DNA of 64,000 nucleotides from Gammaproteobacteria bacterium (GCA_017577365.1 PKRJ01000002.1:55000-118999); one strand, 5' to 3'; shown: positions 51,996-61,715, numbered from the stretch's first letter. Made by a program: numbers and translations. Notes: generated by a model from the sequence alone, not told the origin.

Positions 51996-53258
51996 TCAAA
52001 CCCGATAAGGCGTCTTCAGCCGGTAGCGCGGATTCTTCTCGAGCCACGCCTCGAGCCGATCGGTTCTCGACAGCGCGACCGGTATGAAGTCGAGCGCCCG
52101 CTCGAGCCGCTCGTTCGGCTCCGCGCACGAGAACCGCAGGAACCCGCCGCCGGCTTCGCCGAAACATTCGCCGCCCAAGCACGCGATGCCGAAGTCGTCG
52201 TCGGCCGCTTCCAGCATGAACATCGCGAGTCCGTGGCTCGTCACGCCGAGCCGATTGCATACCGGGGCGACGTTCGGGAAGACGTAGAACGTCGCCGTCG
52301 GATCGAGCGTGTGGAAGCCTTCGATGCGGTTCAGGCCCTCGGTCAGCAGCACGACCTTGTCGCGAAACTCTCGCATCGTGCGGTCTCTTTCCGCACTGTC
52401 GCGCTCGAGGGCCGCGACGCCGGCGAGCTGCACGATCGGCGGCGTGCACGACAGCGTCGTGTTCACCATCTTCCCGATGACGTCCGCGACCTCGCTCGAC
52501 GCGACCGCGAAGCCGAGACGCCAGCCGCTCATGCTGTAGGACTTGCTGAACGTATACGCCGCGACGCACTGATCGAGCATGTCGGGCTGACTCAGAATCG
52601 AGCGATGCGCGCCGCGCCAGACCATGTGACAGTACGGCTCGTCGCTGAAGACCGCGACGTCGCGCCCGCGCACCAAGTCGGCGATCGCGCGAAGGTCGTC
52701 CTCCGTCGCGACGCCGCCCGTCGGATTGTGCGGCGAGTTCAGGAAGATCGCGCGAGGCGACGGATCCTCGGCGAGAAAGCGCTCGATGTCCGCGATGCCC
52801 GGCCGGAAGTCGTTCGACTGGCGAAGCGGCGCGAAGACGGGACGCGCGCCCCTGCGCAGGATATTCGGCAAGTACGTCGGAAAGTACGGGCTGAACACCA
52901 GCACGCCGTCGCCGGGATTCAGGAACGCCTCGCAGAAGAACTGCTCGAAGACCTTCGCGCCGGGACCCGCCACGATATTCTCGGGGCTAGCGGGCACGTC
53001 GAACTCGCGGCGCACGAATTCCGCGGCGGCTTCGCGAAACTCGGGGATGCCGGGCGACGGGCAGTAATGCGATCGGTTCTGCTCGATCGCACGAATGCCG
53101 AAGGCCTTCGCGCTCGACGTGCTGTCGAACGGGCTGTCGCCGATCTCGAGCTCGACGATATCCTTGCCTCGCGCCTTCAGCGCCTTCGCGACGCCGAGCA
53201 CGGTGAACGCCGTCTCGACCGTCAACGATCGAGCGAACTCGCTGAGCTGCACCGCCAC
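51996..53258 (-). CDS. class I/II pyridoxal-phosphate aminotransferase
   Basis: Transaminase of 420 residues. The fold-type I pattern includes NPxNPTGG (LNSPHNPTGGV), the PLP Lys in YTFSKSYSMSGWRLGF (about residue 240) and a C-terminal substrate Arg region. Substrate is unknown; the family covers aspartate, aromatic and alanine-type aminotransferases. It lies 16 bp after the membrane cytochrome gene and shares its direction, although a functional link is not obvious. Confidence 0.9.
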   Translation of the reverse strand: MAVQLSEFARSLTVETAFTVLGVAKALKARGKDIVELEIGDSPFDSTSSAKAFGIRAIEQNRSHYCPSPGIPEFREAAAEFVRREFDVPASPENIVAGPGAKVFEQFFCEAFLNPGDGVLVFSPYFPTYLPNILRRGARPVFAPLRQSNDFRPGIADIERFLAEDPSPRAIFLNSPHNPTGGVATEDDLRAIADLVRGRDVAVFSDEPYCHMVWRGAHRSILSQPDMLDQCVAAYTFSKSYSMSGWRLGFAVASSEVADVIGKMVNTTLSCTPPIVQLAGVAALERDSAERDRTMREFRDKVVLLTEGLNRIEGFHTLDPTATFYVFPNVAPVCNRLGVTSHGLAMFMLEAADDDFGIACLGGECFGEAGGGFLRFSCAEPNERLERALDFIPVALSRTDRLEAWLEKNPRYRLKTPYRV

Positions 53259-53274
53259 GTCGTTCTCCTTCGCA

Positions 53275-54132
53275 TCAGCTGTCGAGGCCGACCTCGGCGC
53301 GGATCAGCGCTTCGACGTCGGGCGGCACGTCGAGCTCGGCCAACGTCGCGCCGCGCGGCGCGCCCGCGGCGATCCACCATTCGATGATGCGCACCTGATC
53401 GGCCGTCAGCGGCGTCTTGCCCTCGGCCGGCATGAAAGCATCGTCGCTCGGAGGGAGCGTGATCCGATAGTAGAGCTCGCTCTGCGTCGGGCGGCCCGCG
53501 ACGACCGTGCCCCCGGTCTCGCCGCCGCGCATCAGGGCTTCGTACGACGTGAGGTCGAGCCCGGCCTGCCGCTTGTCGCGGTTGTGGCAGCTCGAGCAGC
53601 GCTGCACGAGCATCGGCCCGACGACGTCGAGGAACGGATCGGCTTCGGCGAGATTCGTGACCTTCGGCCGACGCGGCGGCAATCCCGCGATGGCTCGCAG
53701 CGGCTGCGGCGCATGCTCGGCGAGGTACGACGAGCCGTGCGTCAGGTTGCCGCCGAAATGCCCGGTGATCGCCGCGAGCAGGAGCAACACGATCGACGCC
53801 GGGAAGAACAGCGGTTCGTAGCTCGACGCGAACTTACTGACACGCAGCAAAGCGACGAGCGTCGTCAGCGCCGCGAGCACGGTGCCGAACAGCCGGTGCT
53901 GCGTGCCGGACGGCCCTTCGAATCCGCCCTCGGCGAAATGCATGTAGCCGAGAAGGACGGTGACGAGCGCCGAGACGGCCGCGGCGCTCCAGAGATACGG
54001 CGACGCGGCCGCGAGACTGCGATATTTCTCCTTCCGGGCCGCCCATTCGAGGCCGACCAGCGCGACGATGATGCCGATCGGAACGTGCAGGACGACTACG
54101 TGAAAACGGCCCAGGAAATAGATGAACTCCAT
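53275..54132 (-). CDS. membrane protein with DUF2231-like domain and c-type cytochrome motif
   Basis: Protein of 285 residues with about four hydrophobic helices in the first 125 residues, resembling DUF2231. It is followed by a CSSCH haem-c motif (Cys179-His183) and a planctomycete-cytochrome-like C-terminus (GGTVVAGRPTQSELYYRI). It probably sits in the inner membrane with a haem domain outside. Role unknown, perhaps electron transfer. The neighbour upstream is the FAD monooxygenase (105 bp). Confidence 0.82.
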   Translation of the reverse strand: MEFIYFLGRFHVVVLHVPIGIIVALVGLEWAARKEKYRSLAAASPYLWSAAAVSALVTVLLGYMHFAEGGFEGPSGTQHRLFGTVLAALTTLVALLRVSKFASSYEPLFFPASIVLLLLAAITGHFGGNLTHGSSYLAEHAPQPLRAIAGLPPRRPKVTNLAEADPFLDVVGPMLVQRCSSCHNRDKRQAGLDLTSYEALMRGGETGGTVVAGRPTQSELYYRITLPPSDDAFMPAEGKTPLTADQVRIIEWWIAAGAPRGATLAELDVPPDVEALIRAEVGLDS

Positions 54133-54237
54133 ATCGCGCCTCCCCCCTGCCGCCGCCGGCCGCGGCGGGGCGAGACGCTGCGGCTCGACGGAAACGGCCC
54201 CGAAAGTCGCGAAATGTAGTTCGCGCCTCGAGACAAA

Positions 54238-55800
54238 TCAAATCGGTACGAGGGTGTCGGCGAGATAGTCCATGAGACGATCCGATTCGCGCGCGGTGCA
54301 GCGAAAACCGATGTAGCCGTCCGGCCGCAGGAGATAGAGTCGGGCTTCGTCGGACCGACCGTAAGCACGTTCGAGGCTCGGCGACGCATCGATCGCGTGG
54401 CAGACGACGAGGTCGCCGAAACGGTCGCGCACTTCGCCGAAAAGCGCGGCCGAGTCCGCGGATCCGTTCCGGCCGGGCATCGCGATCAGCGTGAAGCCCG
54501 TATGGCGCGTGAGGTCGAACAGCGTGCGGCCGTCCTCGAGATCCGCGTCGGGCGCGCGGTCGCCGATTGCAGGGCCGTCGAGCGGCGCGAGCTCTTCCGG
54601 CGCCTGCGCGCTGTCGCGGTACGTGTACGAGACCCCCGAGCAGCGTCCGACGACCGCTTCGACGAAGCCGGGCTCGTTCATGCGCTGCGCGCGCTCGGCA
54701 ATGTCTTTGCCGTGGCCCATGAAGATCTCGTGCAGCGACGACGCGGCCCAGATCACCTGCTCGGCGATCGGACGTCGCTCCCGCTCGTAGGTATCGAGCA
54801 ATGCCGGCTTCGCCTTGCCTTGGATCACGAGCGCGAGCTTCCAGCCGAGGTTGTAGGCGTCCTGCATGCAGCAGTTCATGCCCTGCCCGCCGGTCGTCGA
54901 GTGAACGTGCGCGGAGTCGCCCGCGAGGAAGACATTGCCTTTGCGGTACGTGCGAGCGAGCCGAACCCAGCTTTCCCATTTCGAATGCCAGACGAAGTCC
55001 CCGAGCCGCACGCCGTCGAAATGGCGATTCACGAGATTCATGAACGCCGTTCCGGTCGGCACGCGCGGATCCGCCGCTTCTCCACGATCGCTGAGCAGCA
55101 GCCGGAAGAAGCCGCCGGGAAGCTTCACGATCATGATGAAGTGATCCGTGCCCGCGCAGTAGTGCACGTAGTCGTCCGCGTCCGGGAAACCGTGCAGGTA
55201 CGCGTCGAGATTCTGCAGCACGATCCCTTTGTAATCGTGCCCCTCCTGCTCGAGGCCGATCATCTGACGCACGCGCGAGTTGATGCCGTCGCACGCGACG
55301 AGATAGCGGCAGCGGACGCGCTCCTCGTCGCCGCTCGCCCGGACGAGCGTCGCGACGACGCCGTCGCCGTCGTCCTCGACGGCGACGCAGGTCGTGCCCC
55401 ATTCCGTCTGCCGGCCGTAGTGCTCGAGCGTGTACTCGCGGATGAAGCGCTCGGTTTCATCCTGACGGTGGATCAGGATGTACGGATAGCGCGAGTCGAT
55501 CGTGGTGAAGTCGATGCCCGGACGAACCTCGCTACGGCGACCCTGCCCGTCGACGAAATGCAGCACGTATCCCTTGTTGTGGATGCCGCGCTCCAGAAAT
55601 CGTGCGATCAGCGCGCCATCGATGCGCTCGAGAATCTCCGCCATGCGCGCATGCACGGTGATCGCACGCGACGTCGAATGCGGTCCCGGTAGACGATCGA
55701 CGGTGCGCGCCGCGACGCCGCGCCTCGCGAGCTCGAGCGTGAGCATCGTGCCCGCCGCGCCGCCCCCGACGATCAGGATCTCTGTCTCGCTGCTGCTCAT
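54238..55800 (-). CDS. FAD-dependent aromatic monooxygenase (PheA/TfdB type)
   Basis: Flavin monooxygenase of 520 residues. The FAD motif GGGAAGTML is at about 12-20, the DG motif CDGINSRVRQMIG in the middle, and GDSAHVHSTTGGQGMN further on; the thioredoxin-like C-terminus is as in phenol hydroxylases. Such enzymes hydroxylate phenolic rings or hydroxyaryl acids with NAD(P)H and O2. Its position near the LigJ-type gene fits aromatic degradation. Substrate unknown. Confidence 0.9.
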   Translation of the reverse strand: MSSSETEILIVGGGAAGTMLTLELARRGVAARTVDRLPGPHSTSRAITVHARMAEILERIDGALIARFLERGIHNKGYVLHFVDGQGRRSEVRPGIDFTTIDSRYPYILIHRQDETERFIREYTLEHYGRQTEWGTTCVAVEDDGDGVVATLVRASGDEERVRCRYLVACDGINSRVRQMIGLEQEGHDYKGIVLQNLDAYLHGFPDADDYVHYCAGTDHFIMIVKLPGGFFRLLLSDRGEAADPRVPTGTAFMNLVNRHFDGVRLGDFVWHSKWESWVRLARTYRKGNVFLAGDSAHVHSTTGGQGMNCCMQDAYNLGWKLALVIQGKAKPALLDTYERERRPIAEQVIWAASSLHEIFMGHGKDIAERAQRMNEPGFVEAVVGRCSGVSYTYRDSAQAPEELAPLDGPAIGDRAPDADLEDGRTLFDLTRHTGFTLIAMPGRNGSADSAALFGEVRDRFGDLVVCHAIDASPSLERAYGRSDEARLYLLRPDGYIGFRCTARESDRLMDYLADTLVPI

Positions 55801-55851
55801 GATGTCTCCCCCCGGCTCCGACCATCATAAGTCCGCGTAATGGATAAAGAA

Positions 55852-55877
55852 GCACGGGCACGTCATCCTGCCCATGC
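55852..55877 (-). terminator. terminator of the N-acetyltransferase/LigJ transcript
   Basis: On the minus strand a 9-bp stem (55852-55860 with 55869-55877, one mismatch) is followed by TTCTTTATCC. It lies downstream of the N-acetyltransferase gene and before the FAD monooxygenase gene. Confidence 0.55.
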
Positions 55878-55968
55878 CTTTATTTCATCCACGCGATTAT
55901 CGGCGGAACCGCAACGCTCGAGCAGCAGGGCGACGATCCCTATCGACGCCCGCTCGGAGAGAGGACGC

Positions 55969-56817
55969 TCAGCGGCGCTCGGCCGCGGCCGACTCTTCGT
56001 CGGCGTCGAGCACTTCCCGCAGCACGTCGTCGAGCGCGGGATCGTCGGGCAAGTCGATCGCGAAATCCTCCGCGAGCACGCCGCGCAGCGCATCGACATC
56101 GGCCAACGTGCGCGTCGTCGGACGCCCTTCGAGATCCCTCACGGTGAAGCGGCCGTTCCGAAGCGCGAGCCGCCGCTCGGGCAACGCTCTCGCGCAGTAG
56201 AGCATCGAGCGAAACGGCGAGCCCGGATGCGTCGCGACGAAGTGGTTCAGGACCTCGAAGTCGATCTCGTGGTACGGCGTCTCGTCGAACCAGTACAGGG
56301 CTCGCCACGTGCCGCCGAGACGCGCCTCGATCACGAAGCCGGTGCCCTGCCGGCGAATCCGGTAGGTTTCGTGCGGCGTGTCTTGCTCCTCGTCGACGAC
56401 GAGGCGCAAAGGCGCGGTGAGCGTCAGGCCGCCGAAGCCGACGTCGGCGACGTACGTGCTGCCTTCGACGTCGACGGTCAGCAGCATATGCGTGCGCGGC
56501 GGCAGCGCGCTCGGATCGCGTTCCCAGAGCACTCTCGCCGCGAGGCCGACGACGCGAAAACCGAGCGCCTCGAGGACCGCGGCGAAAAGCCGGTTGTGCT
56601 CGAAGCAGTAGCCGCCTCGGCCCGAATGGACCAGCTTCGCCTCGAGCGACGGCACGTCGAGGCGCGGGCTCTCGTCGAGAAGCGTCGTCAGATTCTCGAA
56701 GGGGATCGCCGCGGGATGCAGGCGATGGAGGGTCCGGAGCGTCTCGAGGCTCGGCTCGAGCGCTCCGGAGAATCCCAGCCTTTCCGCATAAGCGACGAGA
56801 TCGACGCGATCGCTCAT
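55969..56817 (-). CDS. arylamine N-acetyltransferase
   Basis: Acetyl-CoA-dependent arylamine acetyltransferase (282 residues). The catalytic triad is complete: Cys71 (RGGYCFEHN), His110 (RTHMLL), Asp125 (VADVGFGG). These enzymes acetylate aromatic amines and hydrazines. The C-terminus is slightly long and acidic (DADEESAAAERR). It follows the LigJ-type gene by 13 bp and so probably shares its mRNA. Confidence 0.93.
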   Translation of the reverse strand: MSDRVDLVAYAERLGFSGALEPSLETLRTLHRLHPAAIPFENLTTLLDESPRLDVPSLEAKLVHSGRGGYCFEHNRLFAAVLEALGFRVVGLAARVLWERDPSALPPRTHMLLTVDVEGSTYVADVGFGGLTLTAPLRLVVDEEQDTPHETYRIRRQGTGFVIEARLGGTWRALYWFDETPYHEIDFEVLNHFVATHPGSPFRSMLYCARALPERRLALRNGRFTVRDLEGRPTTRTLADVDALRGVLAEDFAIDLPDDPALDDVLREVLDADEESAAAERR

Positions 56818-56830
56818 GCGTGCGCCGAGC

Positions 56831-57856
56831 TCACTCGCCGAGCGCCGCCGAAAGCCGTTTGAACACTCGGCGCGCGTTGCCTTCGAAGATCGCGTGCCGC
56901 TGCTCGGCGGTCAGCGTGTCGTTCGCGTCGATATAGCGCTTAGTGTCGTCGTAGTGGTGGCCGGTCAGAGGATCGATGCCGCGCACCGCGCCGATCATCT
57001 CCGACGCGAACAGGATGTTCTCGGTCGGTATCACCTTGAGCAACAGGTCGATTCCCGGCTGATGATAGACGCACGTATCGAAGAAGACGTTGTTCAGCAC
57101 GAGCTCCTCGAGCGGCGGCAGCTTCAGCATGTCCGCGAGCCCGCGGAACCGTCCCCAGTGGTAAGGCACCGCGCCGCCGCCGTGCGGGATGATGAGCTTC
57201 AGGTCAGGGAAATCCTTGAACACGTTCGACGTCATGAGCTGCATGAACGCGACCGTGTCGGCGCTCAAGTAGTACGAGCCCGTCGTCTGCCAATACGGCG
57301 TGTTGCACGCGCCGCTCACGTGGATCATCGCGGGCACCTCGAGCTCGCACATCTTCTCGTAGAGCGGGTACCAGTAGCGGTCGCCGAGCGGGGGCCCCGT
57401 GAAATAACCGCCGGTCGGATCGGGATTCAGGTTGCAACCGACGAAGCCGAGCTCGAGCACGCATCGCTCGAGCTCGCGCACGCATCCGTCGATCGGCGCG
57501 CCGGGCGACTGCGGGAGCTGAGCGACGCCGACGAAATTCTTCGGGTACAGCTTCGTCAGACGATAGATCAAGTCGTTGCAGTGCTCGGTCCACGCGCGGC
57601 TCGTCGACTCGTTGCCGATGTGATGCCCCATCCAGCTGGCGCGCGGCGAGAACAGCGTGACGTCGGTGCCGCGCTCGCGCTGCATCTTGAGCTGGTTGTT
57701 CTCGACGCTTTCGCGCAGCTGATCGTCTGTGATGTCGAGCGTGCCCTTGACCGCCTGATAGTTCGGATCTTTCGCGAGCTCGGCCTTCTGCCTCTCGCGA
57801 TATTCTCCGAGCTCTTTCGGCGCCGTCGTGTAATGTCCGTGGCAATCGATGATCAT
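56831..57856 (-). CDS. ligJ: 4-oxalomesaconate hydratase-like amidohydrolase (LigJ type)
   Basis: Hydrates 4-oxalomesaconate in the protocatechuate/gallate 4,5-cleavage pathway. The 341-residue protein aligns along its length with LigJ of Sphingobium SYK-6: MIIDCHGHYT start with the metal-binding His6/His8, FSPRAS, ELERCVxELGFxGCNLNPDP, IPHGGGAVPYHWGRFRGLADMLK, VFFDTCVYHQPGI, and FASEMIGAVRGIDP. It belongs to the ACMSD-related amidohydrolase family. The ATG at 57856 fits. Together with the LigM-type gene it supports degradation of methoxylated lignin-type acids. Other pathway genes (ring-cleavage dioxygenase, LigC, LigI, LigK) are not in the window. Confidence 0.92.
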   Translation of the reverse strand: MIIDCHGHYTTAPKELGEYRERQKAELAKDPNYQAVKGTLDITDDQLRESVENNQLKMQRERGTDVTLFSPRASWMGHHIGNESTSRAWTEHCNDLIYRLTKLYPKNFVGVAQLPQSPGAPIDGCVRELERCVLELGFVGCNLNPDPTGGYFTGPPLGDRYWYPLYEKMCELEVPAMIHVSGACNTPYWQTTGSYYLSADTVAFMQLMTSNVFKDFPDLKLIIPHGGGAVPYHWGRFRGLADMLKLPPLEELVLNNVFFDTCVYHQPGIDLLLKVIPTENILFASEMIGAVRGIDPLTGHHYDDTKRYIDANDTLTAEQRHAIFEGNARRVFKRLSAALGE

Positions 57857-58022
57857 CGTTCTTCTCGGCTCCCTGTCTGCGAAGCGGCGCTCCGCGGCTT
57901 CGCGGAGCGGACGCGACGATGAGTCTACCATTTCGGTGACGCGGGCCGCGGTTTGCGTCGCCGCCAACCGGGCCCGATACTGGTCGGGGGCCGGCGCACG
58001 GCCGGACGACCGCGAGAACGCC

Positions 58023-58568
58023 GTGAAAACCGCCGACTTCAAGTTCTGCCCGCGATGCCGCGCTCCGCTCGTGGAGGCCGAGCGCGGCGGCCGCGTGCGT
58101 CTCGTGTGCGCCGACGAGGGGTGCGGCTTCGTCCACTGGAACAACCCCGTCCCGGTGGTCGCGGCGATCGTCGAGCGAGACGGACGCGTGATCCTCGTAC
58201 GGAATCGCGGCTACCCGCCGACGTGGTACGTGCTCGTCGCGGGTTTCCTCGAGCCGAACGAGACACCGGAGCATGCCGTGCTGCGCGAGGTCGAGGAAGA
58301 GCTCGGCCTACCCGGCGAGATCGTCGCGCCGGTCGGCGCATATCCTTTCGAGCGGCTGAATCAGATCATCTTCGCGTATCACGTGCGGCTCGCGCCCGGC
58401 GAGATACGCCTTTGCGACGCCGAGCTCGTCGACTACAAGGCCGTGCCGCCCGAGAACCTGCGGCCCTGGCCGCAGGGCACCGGCCCCGCCCTCCGCGATT
58501 GGCTCGCGGCGCGGGGCCTCTATCCGCCGATCGTCGAGCTCGGCGCGGAGGTCCCGAAGACCGATTGA
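58023..58568 (+). CDS. Nudix hydrolase with zinc ribbon (NudC-like)
   Basis: Protein of 181 residues. An N-terminal zinc ribbon (CPRC...CADEGC near 9-35) precedes a Nudix box GFLEPNETPEHAVLREVEEELG (about 75-97). The order resembles NADH pyrophosphatase-type NudC, although the domain is shorter. A GTG at 58023 gives the best start. It is divergent from the LigJ gene and convergent with the TonB-type gene (12 bp). Confidence 0.87.
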   Translation: MKTADFKFCPRCRAPLVEAERGGRVRLVCADEGCGFVHWNNPVPVVAAIVERDGRVILVRNRGYPPTWYVLVAGFLEPNETPEHAVLREVEEELGLPGEIVAPVGAYPFERLNQIIFAYHVRLAPGEIRLCDAELVDYKAVPPENLRPWPQGTGPALRDWLAARGLYPPIVELGAEVPKTD

Positions 58569-58580
58569 CGCCCGCGGCGT

Positions 58581-59651
58581 CTACGGGAACTCGATCAGCG
58601 AGAACGTCGTGTTGCGGCGAGCATTCACGAACATCGTGCACGCGCCCCAGCTTTGCGGAATCGACCACTCGGCGTCGGCCGCGTACTCGAGCACCGCTTT
58701 GCGGCGATCGCATTCGAGCTCGATGCTCTGCACCTGGCCCTCGATGTCCGCGAACGTGAACGTCCGGCGTAACGGAACGTACTGCCACGGATCCTTCTCG
58801 ACGCGTCCCTTCACGACGATCCCCGCGTCGCTCTCGAGCGCCTGGCTGATCGTCTCGACGTGCGCGGCCGTCGGATCGTCCTCCGCCAACGCGTCGAGCG
58901 CGGCGAGCCGGTCGCGAGTCTCGAGCGCATCCGCGTAACGGCCGAGCTCGATTGCGAGGCCGAAGCGGTAACGTAGCGCGTCGATCAGCGCCTGCCCTTC
59001 GAGGGTCGGAACGCGGGGATCCGTCGCTCGCAAGACGGCCTCGTACGCGTCATGCGGATTCTTCAGCGCGACGTGAATCACGGCCGCCTGCGACTGCACG
59101 AAGCCGATGTCGGCGAGGCGAAGCACGCGCGTCTGCAGCGCCTGGTTCTGCCGTTGCGCCTTCGTGTAGTCCTGTTTCTTGATGAGCTCGACGATCTCGA
59201 GATACGGCTGCGAGAACATCGGGTTCGGCTCGAGCGGCACGTCCGCGTGATCGAACACGATCACCGCGTCGTTGTTGTGCCAGTCGACGGGCTGCCCGCC
59301 GGCTTTGGCGGGCTCGAACTTCCAGCGGCCGACGGCCGCGACCGCCGATTTCGTCTGAAGCGTCGGCGGCATCGCCTCGATCACCCGGATGTCCGTCGTC
59401 GTGCCGTCCGCGAGCACGGTGTAACGCACCTTGACCCAGCCTTCGAGCGGCCAGCCGAATTGATTCGTTGGAGCATCCGGCTGCGGTTGCTCGATCGGCA
59501 CGGGCGCCGTCACGTCGTTCGCGCCGGCCGTGCCGGCGATACCGAGCGCGAGCGCCGCGAGCAATGCCTTGGCGACGCTCGTTGCGCGCGGCGTCCCGCC
59601 GTGCGCATCACGAAGCGCAGAGGCCGACGGCTCCGAATTCGGACGGTTCAT
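58581..59651 (-). CDS. exported TonB C-terminal domain protein
   Basis: Protein of 356 residues. A hydrophobic segment near 35-50 ends in AGANDVT, and the following region has the TonB C-terminal pattern GWVKVRYTVLADGTTTDIRVIEAMP plus VAAVGRWKFEPAKAGGQPV. A second, helix-rich half (residues about 150-300) has no family I recognise. It may be a TonB-like energy transducer variant or a periplasmic partner of the TonB receptors; it lacks a classical long Pro-rich spacer. Start at 59651 has GGAGG. Confidence 0.72.
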   Translation of the reverse strand: MNRPNSEPSASALRDAHGGTPRATSVAKALLAALALGIAGTAGANDVTAPVPIEQPQPDAPTNQFGWPLEGWVKVRYTVLADGTTTDIRVIEAMPPTLQTKSAVAAVGRWKFEPAKAGGQPVDWHNNDAVIVFDHADVPLEPNPMFSQPYLEIVELIKKQDYTKAQRQNQALQTRVLRLADIGFVQSQAAVIHVALKNPHDAYEAVLRATDPRVPTLEGQALIDALRYRFGLAIELGRYADALETRDRLAALDALAEDDPTAAHVETISQALESDAGIVVKGRVEKDPWQYVPLRRTFTFADIEGQVQSIELECDRRKAVLEYAADAEWSIPQSWGACTMFVNARRNTTFSLIEFP

Positions 59652-59796
59652 CGATTCCTCCCCCAGCGGCAATTGTTTGTTCTACGGCCGAAGCCTATTA
59701 CAGCGACCTGATCGTCGCAAACGCCCAAGCACGCACCGACGTCCCGGCCGTATCCGCGTGATGCCCATCGACGTTTCGGCTCACCGCCGACGTCGG

Positions 59797-60693
59797 CTAA
59801 GCCGCGAGGCGATCGAGGACGGCCGCGATCGCGCCCGTGCCGCCGCCCGGCGCCATGATGTGAGCGCCCGCGACGCCCGGAATCTCGCGCAAGCCCGCGA
59901 TCAGCTCGGCGCAGATCGCCTGCCCTTCGACGGCGGGCGAGGACGCTTTCTCGAGCCGCTCGATCACGGATTCCGGCACGTGCACGCCGAACAGATTCTC
60001 GTTCATCCAACGCGCGGACTTCGCCGAGCGGACCGGCCCGACGCCGATGATGATGCCGAGCTTCTCGGTCAACCCTTCCTCGTGAAGCCGATCGACATAG
60101 CGGCGCACGACGTCGAGATCGAAGCAGAACTGGGTCTGCACGAAACCCGCCCCCGCCTCGACCTTGCCGATCAACCCCTGCGGGTTGAAGTCCGGCCCCG
60201 GATCGCGCGGCGCGTCCGCGCCGCCGATGAAGAACGCCGGCGGAGAATCGATCTTGCGCCCGGATGGCAACGTCCCTTCGTCGCGCATCCGGCGCACGAG
60301 CGCCATCAGCTCCCGGGAATTGAGATCGAACACGCCCTTCGCTTCCGGCTGATCGCCTCCGCTCGGATCGTCGCCGTGCAGAATCAGAAGGTTGCGCACC
60401 CCTTGCGCAGCCGCACCGAGCAAGTCCCCGGCGAGCGCGATCCGATTGCGATCGCGGCACGTGACCTGCAGGATCGGCTCGTAACCGTTCGCGGCCAGAA
60501 TCGCGGCCGACGCGAAGCTGCTCATCGTCGTCCGTCCGGATGCCGCATCCGTCACGTTGATCGCGTCGACGCGCCCCCTGAGCACTGCCGCTTCCTCGAG
60601 CAGCTGTTTGCCGCTCGCCGATAGCGGCGGCACGATCTCGGCGGTAAGAACGAACTCACGCGCTTCGATGCGTTTCTTCAATCCGCTGGTCAT
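59797..60693 (-). CDS. second MetF-like methylenetetrahydrofolate reductase
   Basis: Protein of 298 residues with the MetF barrel pattern: EIVPPLSASGKQLLEEA near the start, DAINVTDAASGRTTMSSFASAA, LQVTCRDRNRIAL, LILHGDDPSGGDQPEAKGVFDL. It is more distant from the metF at 13.0 kb, and its arrangement resembles stand-alone MetF homologues of organisms with C1-drain pathways. The oxidative role may be split between the two copies. The region upstream contains a 7-bp inverted repeat that could be an operator. Confidence 0.82.
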   Translation of the reverse strand: MTSGLKKRIEAREFVLTAEIVPPLSASGKQLLEEAAVLRGRVDAINVTDAASGRTTMSSFASAAILAANGYEPILQVTCRDRNRIALAGDLLGAAAQGVRNLLILHGDDPSGGDQPEAKGVFDLNSRELMALVRRMRDEGTLPSGRKIDSPPAFFIGGADAPRDPGPDFNPQGLIGKVEAGAGFVQTQFCFDLDVVRRYVDRLHEEGLTEKLGIIIGVGPVRSAKSARWMNENLFGVHVPESVIERLEKASSPAVEGQAICAELIAGLREIPGVAGAHIMAPGGGTGAIAAVLDRLAA

Positions 60694-61130
60694 CGGCCCC
60701 CTCCTCTTCCCCCGACCGCCGTCATCGTGCCGCGAACGTCTGGACGTTCTTCATCGTACCCCTGCGGCTCGCAGCCTCGCTCCGAAAACGGCGCCGCCGC
60801 TCGCGCTCGCATCGACGCAGCTCGGCGAAGACATGCATTCTAGACCCATTTCACGTCCGCGCCCCTTCGGACGGACCTCGCGCGGACGACTACGTGCTGC
60901 AAACGCGCTCGTCGCGTCGCGCCGAACGTCCGCCCTTTTCGAGCCGCATCCGACGCGGCGAGCCCGGCCCGCGCGTGAACACGGGTAGCGGTGATGGCGG
61001 TGCGGAGACTACCCGCTCGCAGACACGCTCGCTGAACGGACGCTGAATGGCGGCCCGGATTCGCCGTTGCCTCACCGGGGGCGGCCGATACAATGGGAAC
61101 CATTCGAGGGACGCTTCTAGGGTTAGGCGA
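60694..61130. other. 437-bp gene-free region between MetF-like and YceI genes
   Basis: No convincing gene. A near-perfect inverted repeat (GAACGTC-TG-GACGTTC, 60734-60749) lies about 41 bp before the MetF-like start and is a candidate operator. Otherwise nothing is recognised. Confidence 0.4.
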
Positions 61131-61703
61131 ATGAGCAAGATTCGACATTTCGGCGGCGTCGTCGCTGTGTGCGTCGGTGCGCTCGCGTTCGGCACGGCCT
61201 CGGCGGGCGGTGCCACCGGCTGGACCGTCTCCGAAGACGCGAGCTCGGTCAAGTTCAGCTTCGTGCAACAGGGCTCGCGAGCGAACGGCCGGTTCAAGGA
61301 GTTCGACGCCACGATCGACTTCGACCCGAAAGATCCGGCGAGCGGCCGCATCGTCGGCGTCGTGCAGGTCGCCTCGGTCGACACGCGCGATTACGACCGC
61401 GACGCGACGCTGCAGGAGTCGGATTGGTTCAACGCCGCGAAGTATCCGGAGGCCCGTTTCGAGTCGAAGAGCATCGAGGCCGGCTCCGGCGGCGAGTTCG
61501 TCGCGCAAGGCGATCTGACGATCAAGGGCAGGACGAATCCCGCGACGCTCACGTTCACGTGGGAAGAGACGCCGAGCGGTGCGCACTTCGTCGGCAAGAT
61601 GAAGGTCAACCGATTCGAGTACAACGTCGGCGAGGGCTGGAACGACACGAGCTTCGTCGGGCAGGACGTCGACGTCGAAATCGATCTCGCCCTCGAGAAA
61701 TAA
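61131..61703 (+). CDS. YceI-family periplasmic protein
   Basis: Lipocalin-like beta-barrel of 190 residues with a signal peptide ending near ASA (about residue 25). The family pattern is complete: WTVSEDASSVKFSFVQQGSRANGRFKEFDATIDFDPKDP, then DYDRDATLQESDWFNAAKYPEARF. YceI proteins bind polyisoprenoids or similar lipids in the periplasm. ATG at 61131 with no strong Shine-Dalgarno. Terminated together with glyA by a shared hairpin. Confidence 0.92.
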   Translation: MSKIRHFGGVVAVCVGALAFGTASAGGATGWTVSEDASSVKFSFVQQGSRANGRFKEFDATIDFDPKDPASGRIVGVVQVASVDTRDYDRDATLQESDWFNAAKYPEARFESKSIEAGSGGEFVAQGDLTIKGRTNPATLTFTWEETPSGAHFVGKMKVNRFEYNVGEGWNDTSFVGQDVDVEIDLALEK

Positions 61704-61715
61704 GATCTCGCCGCG

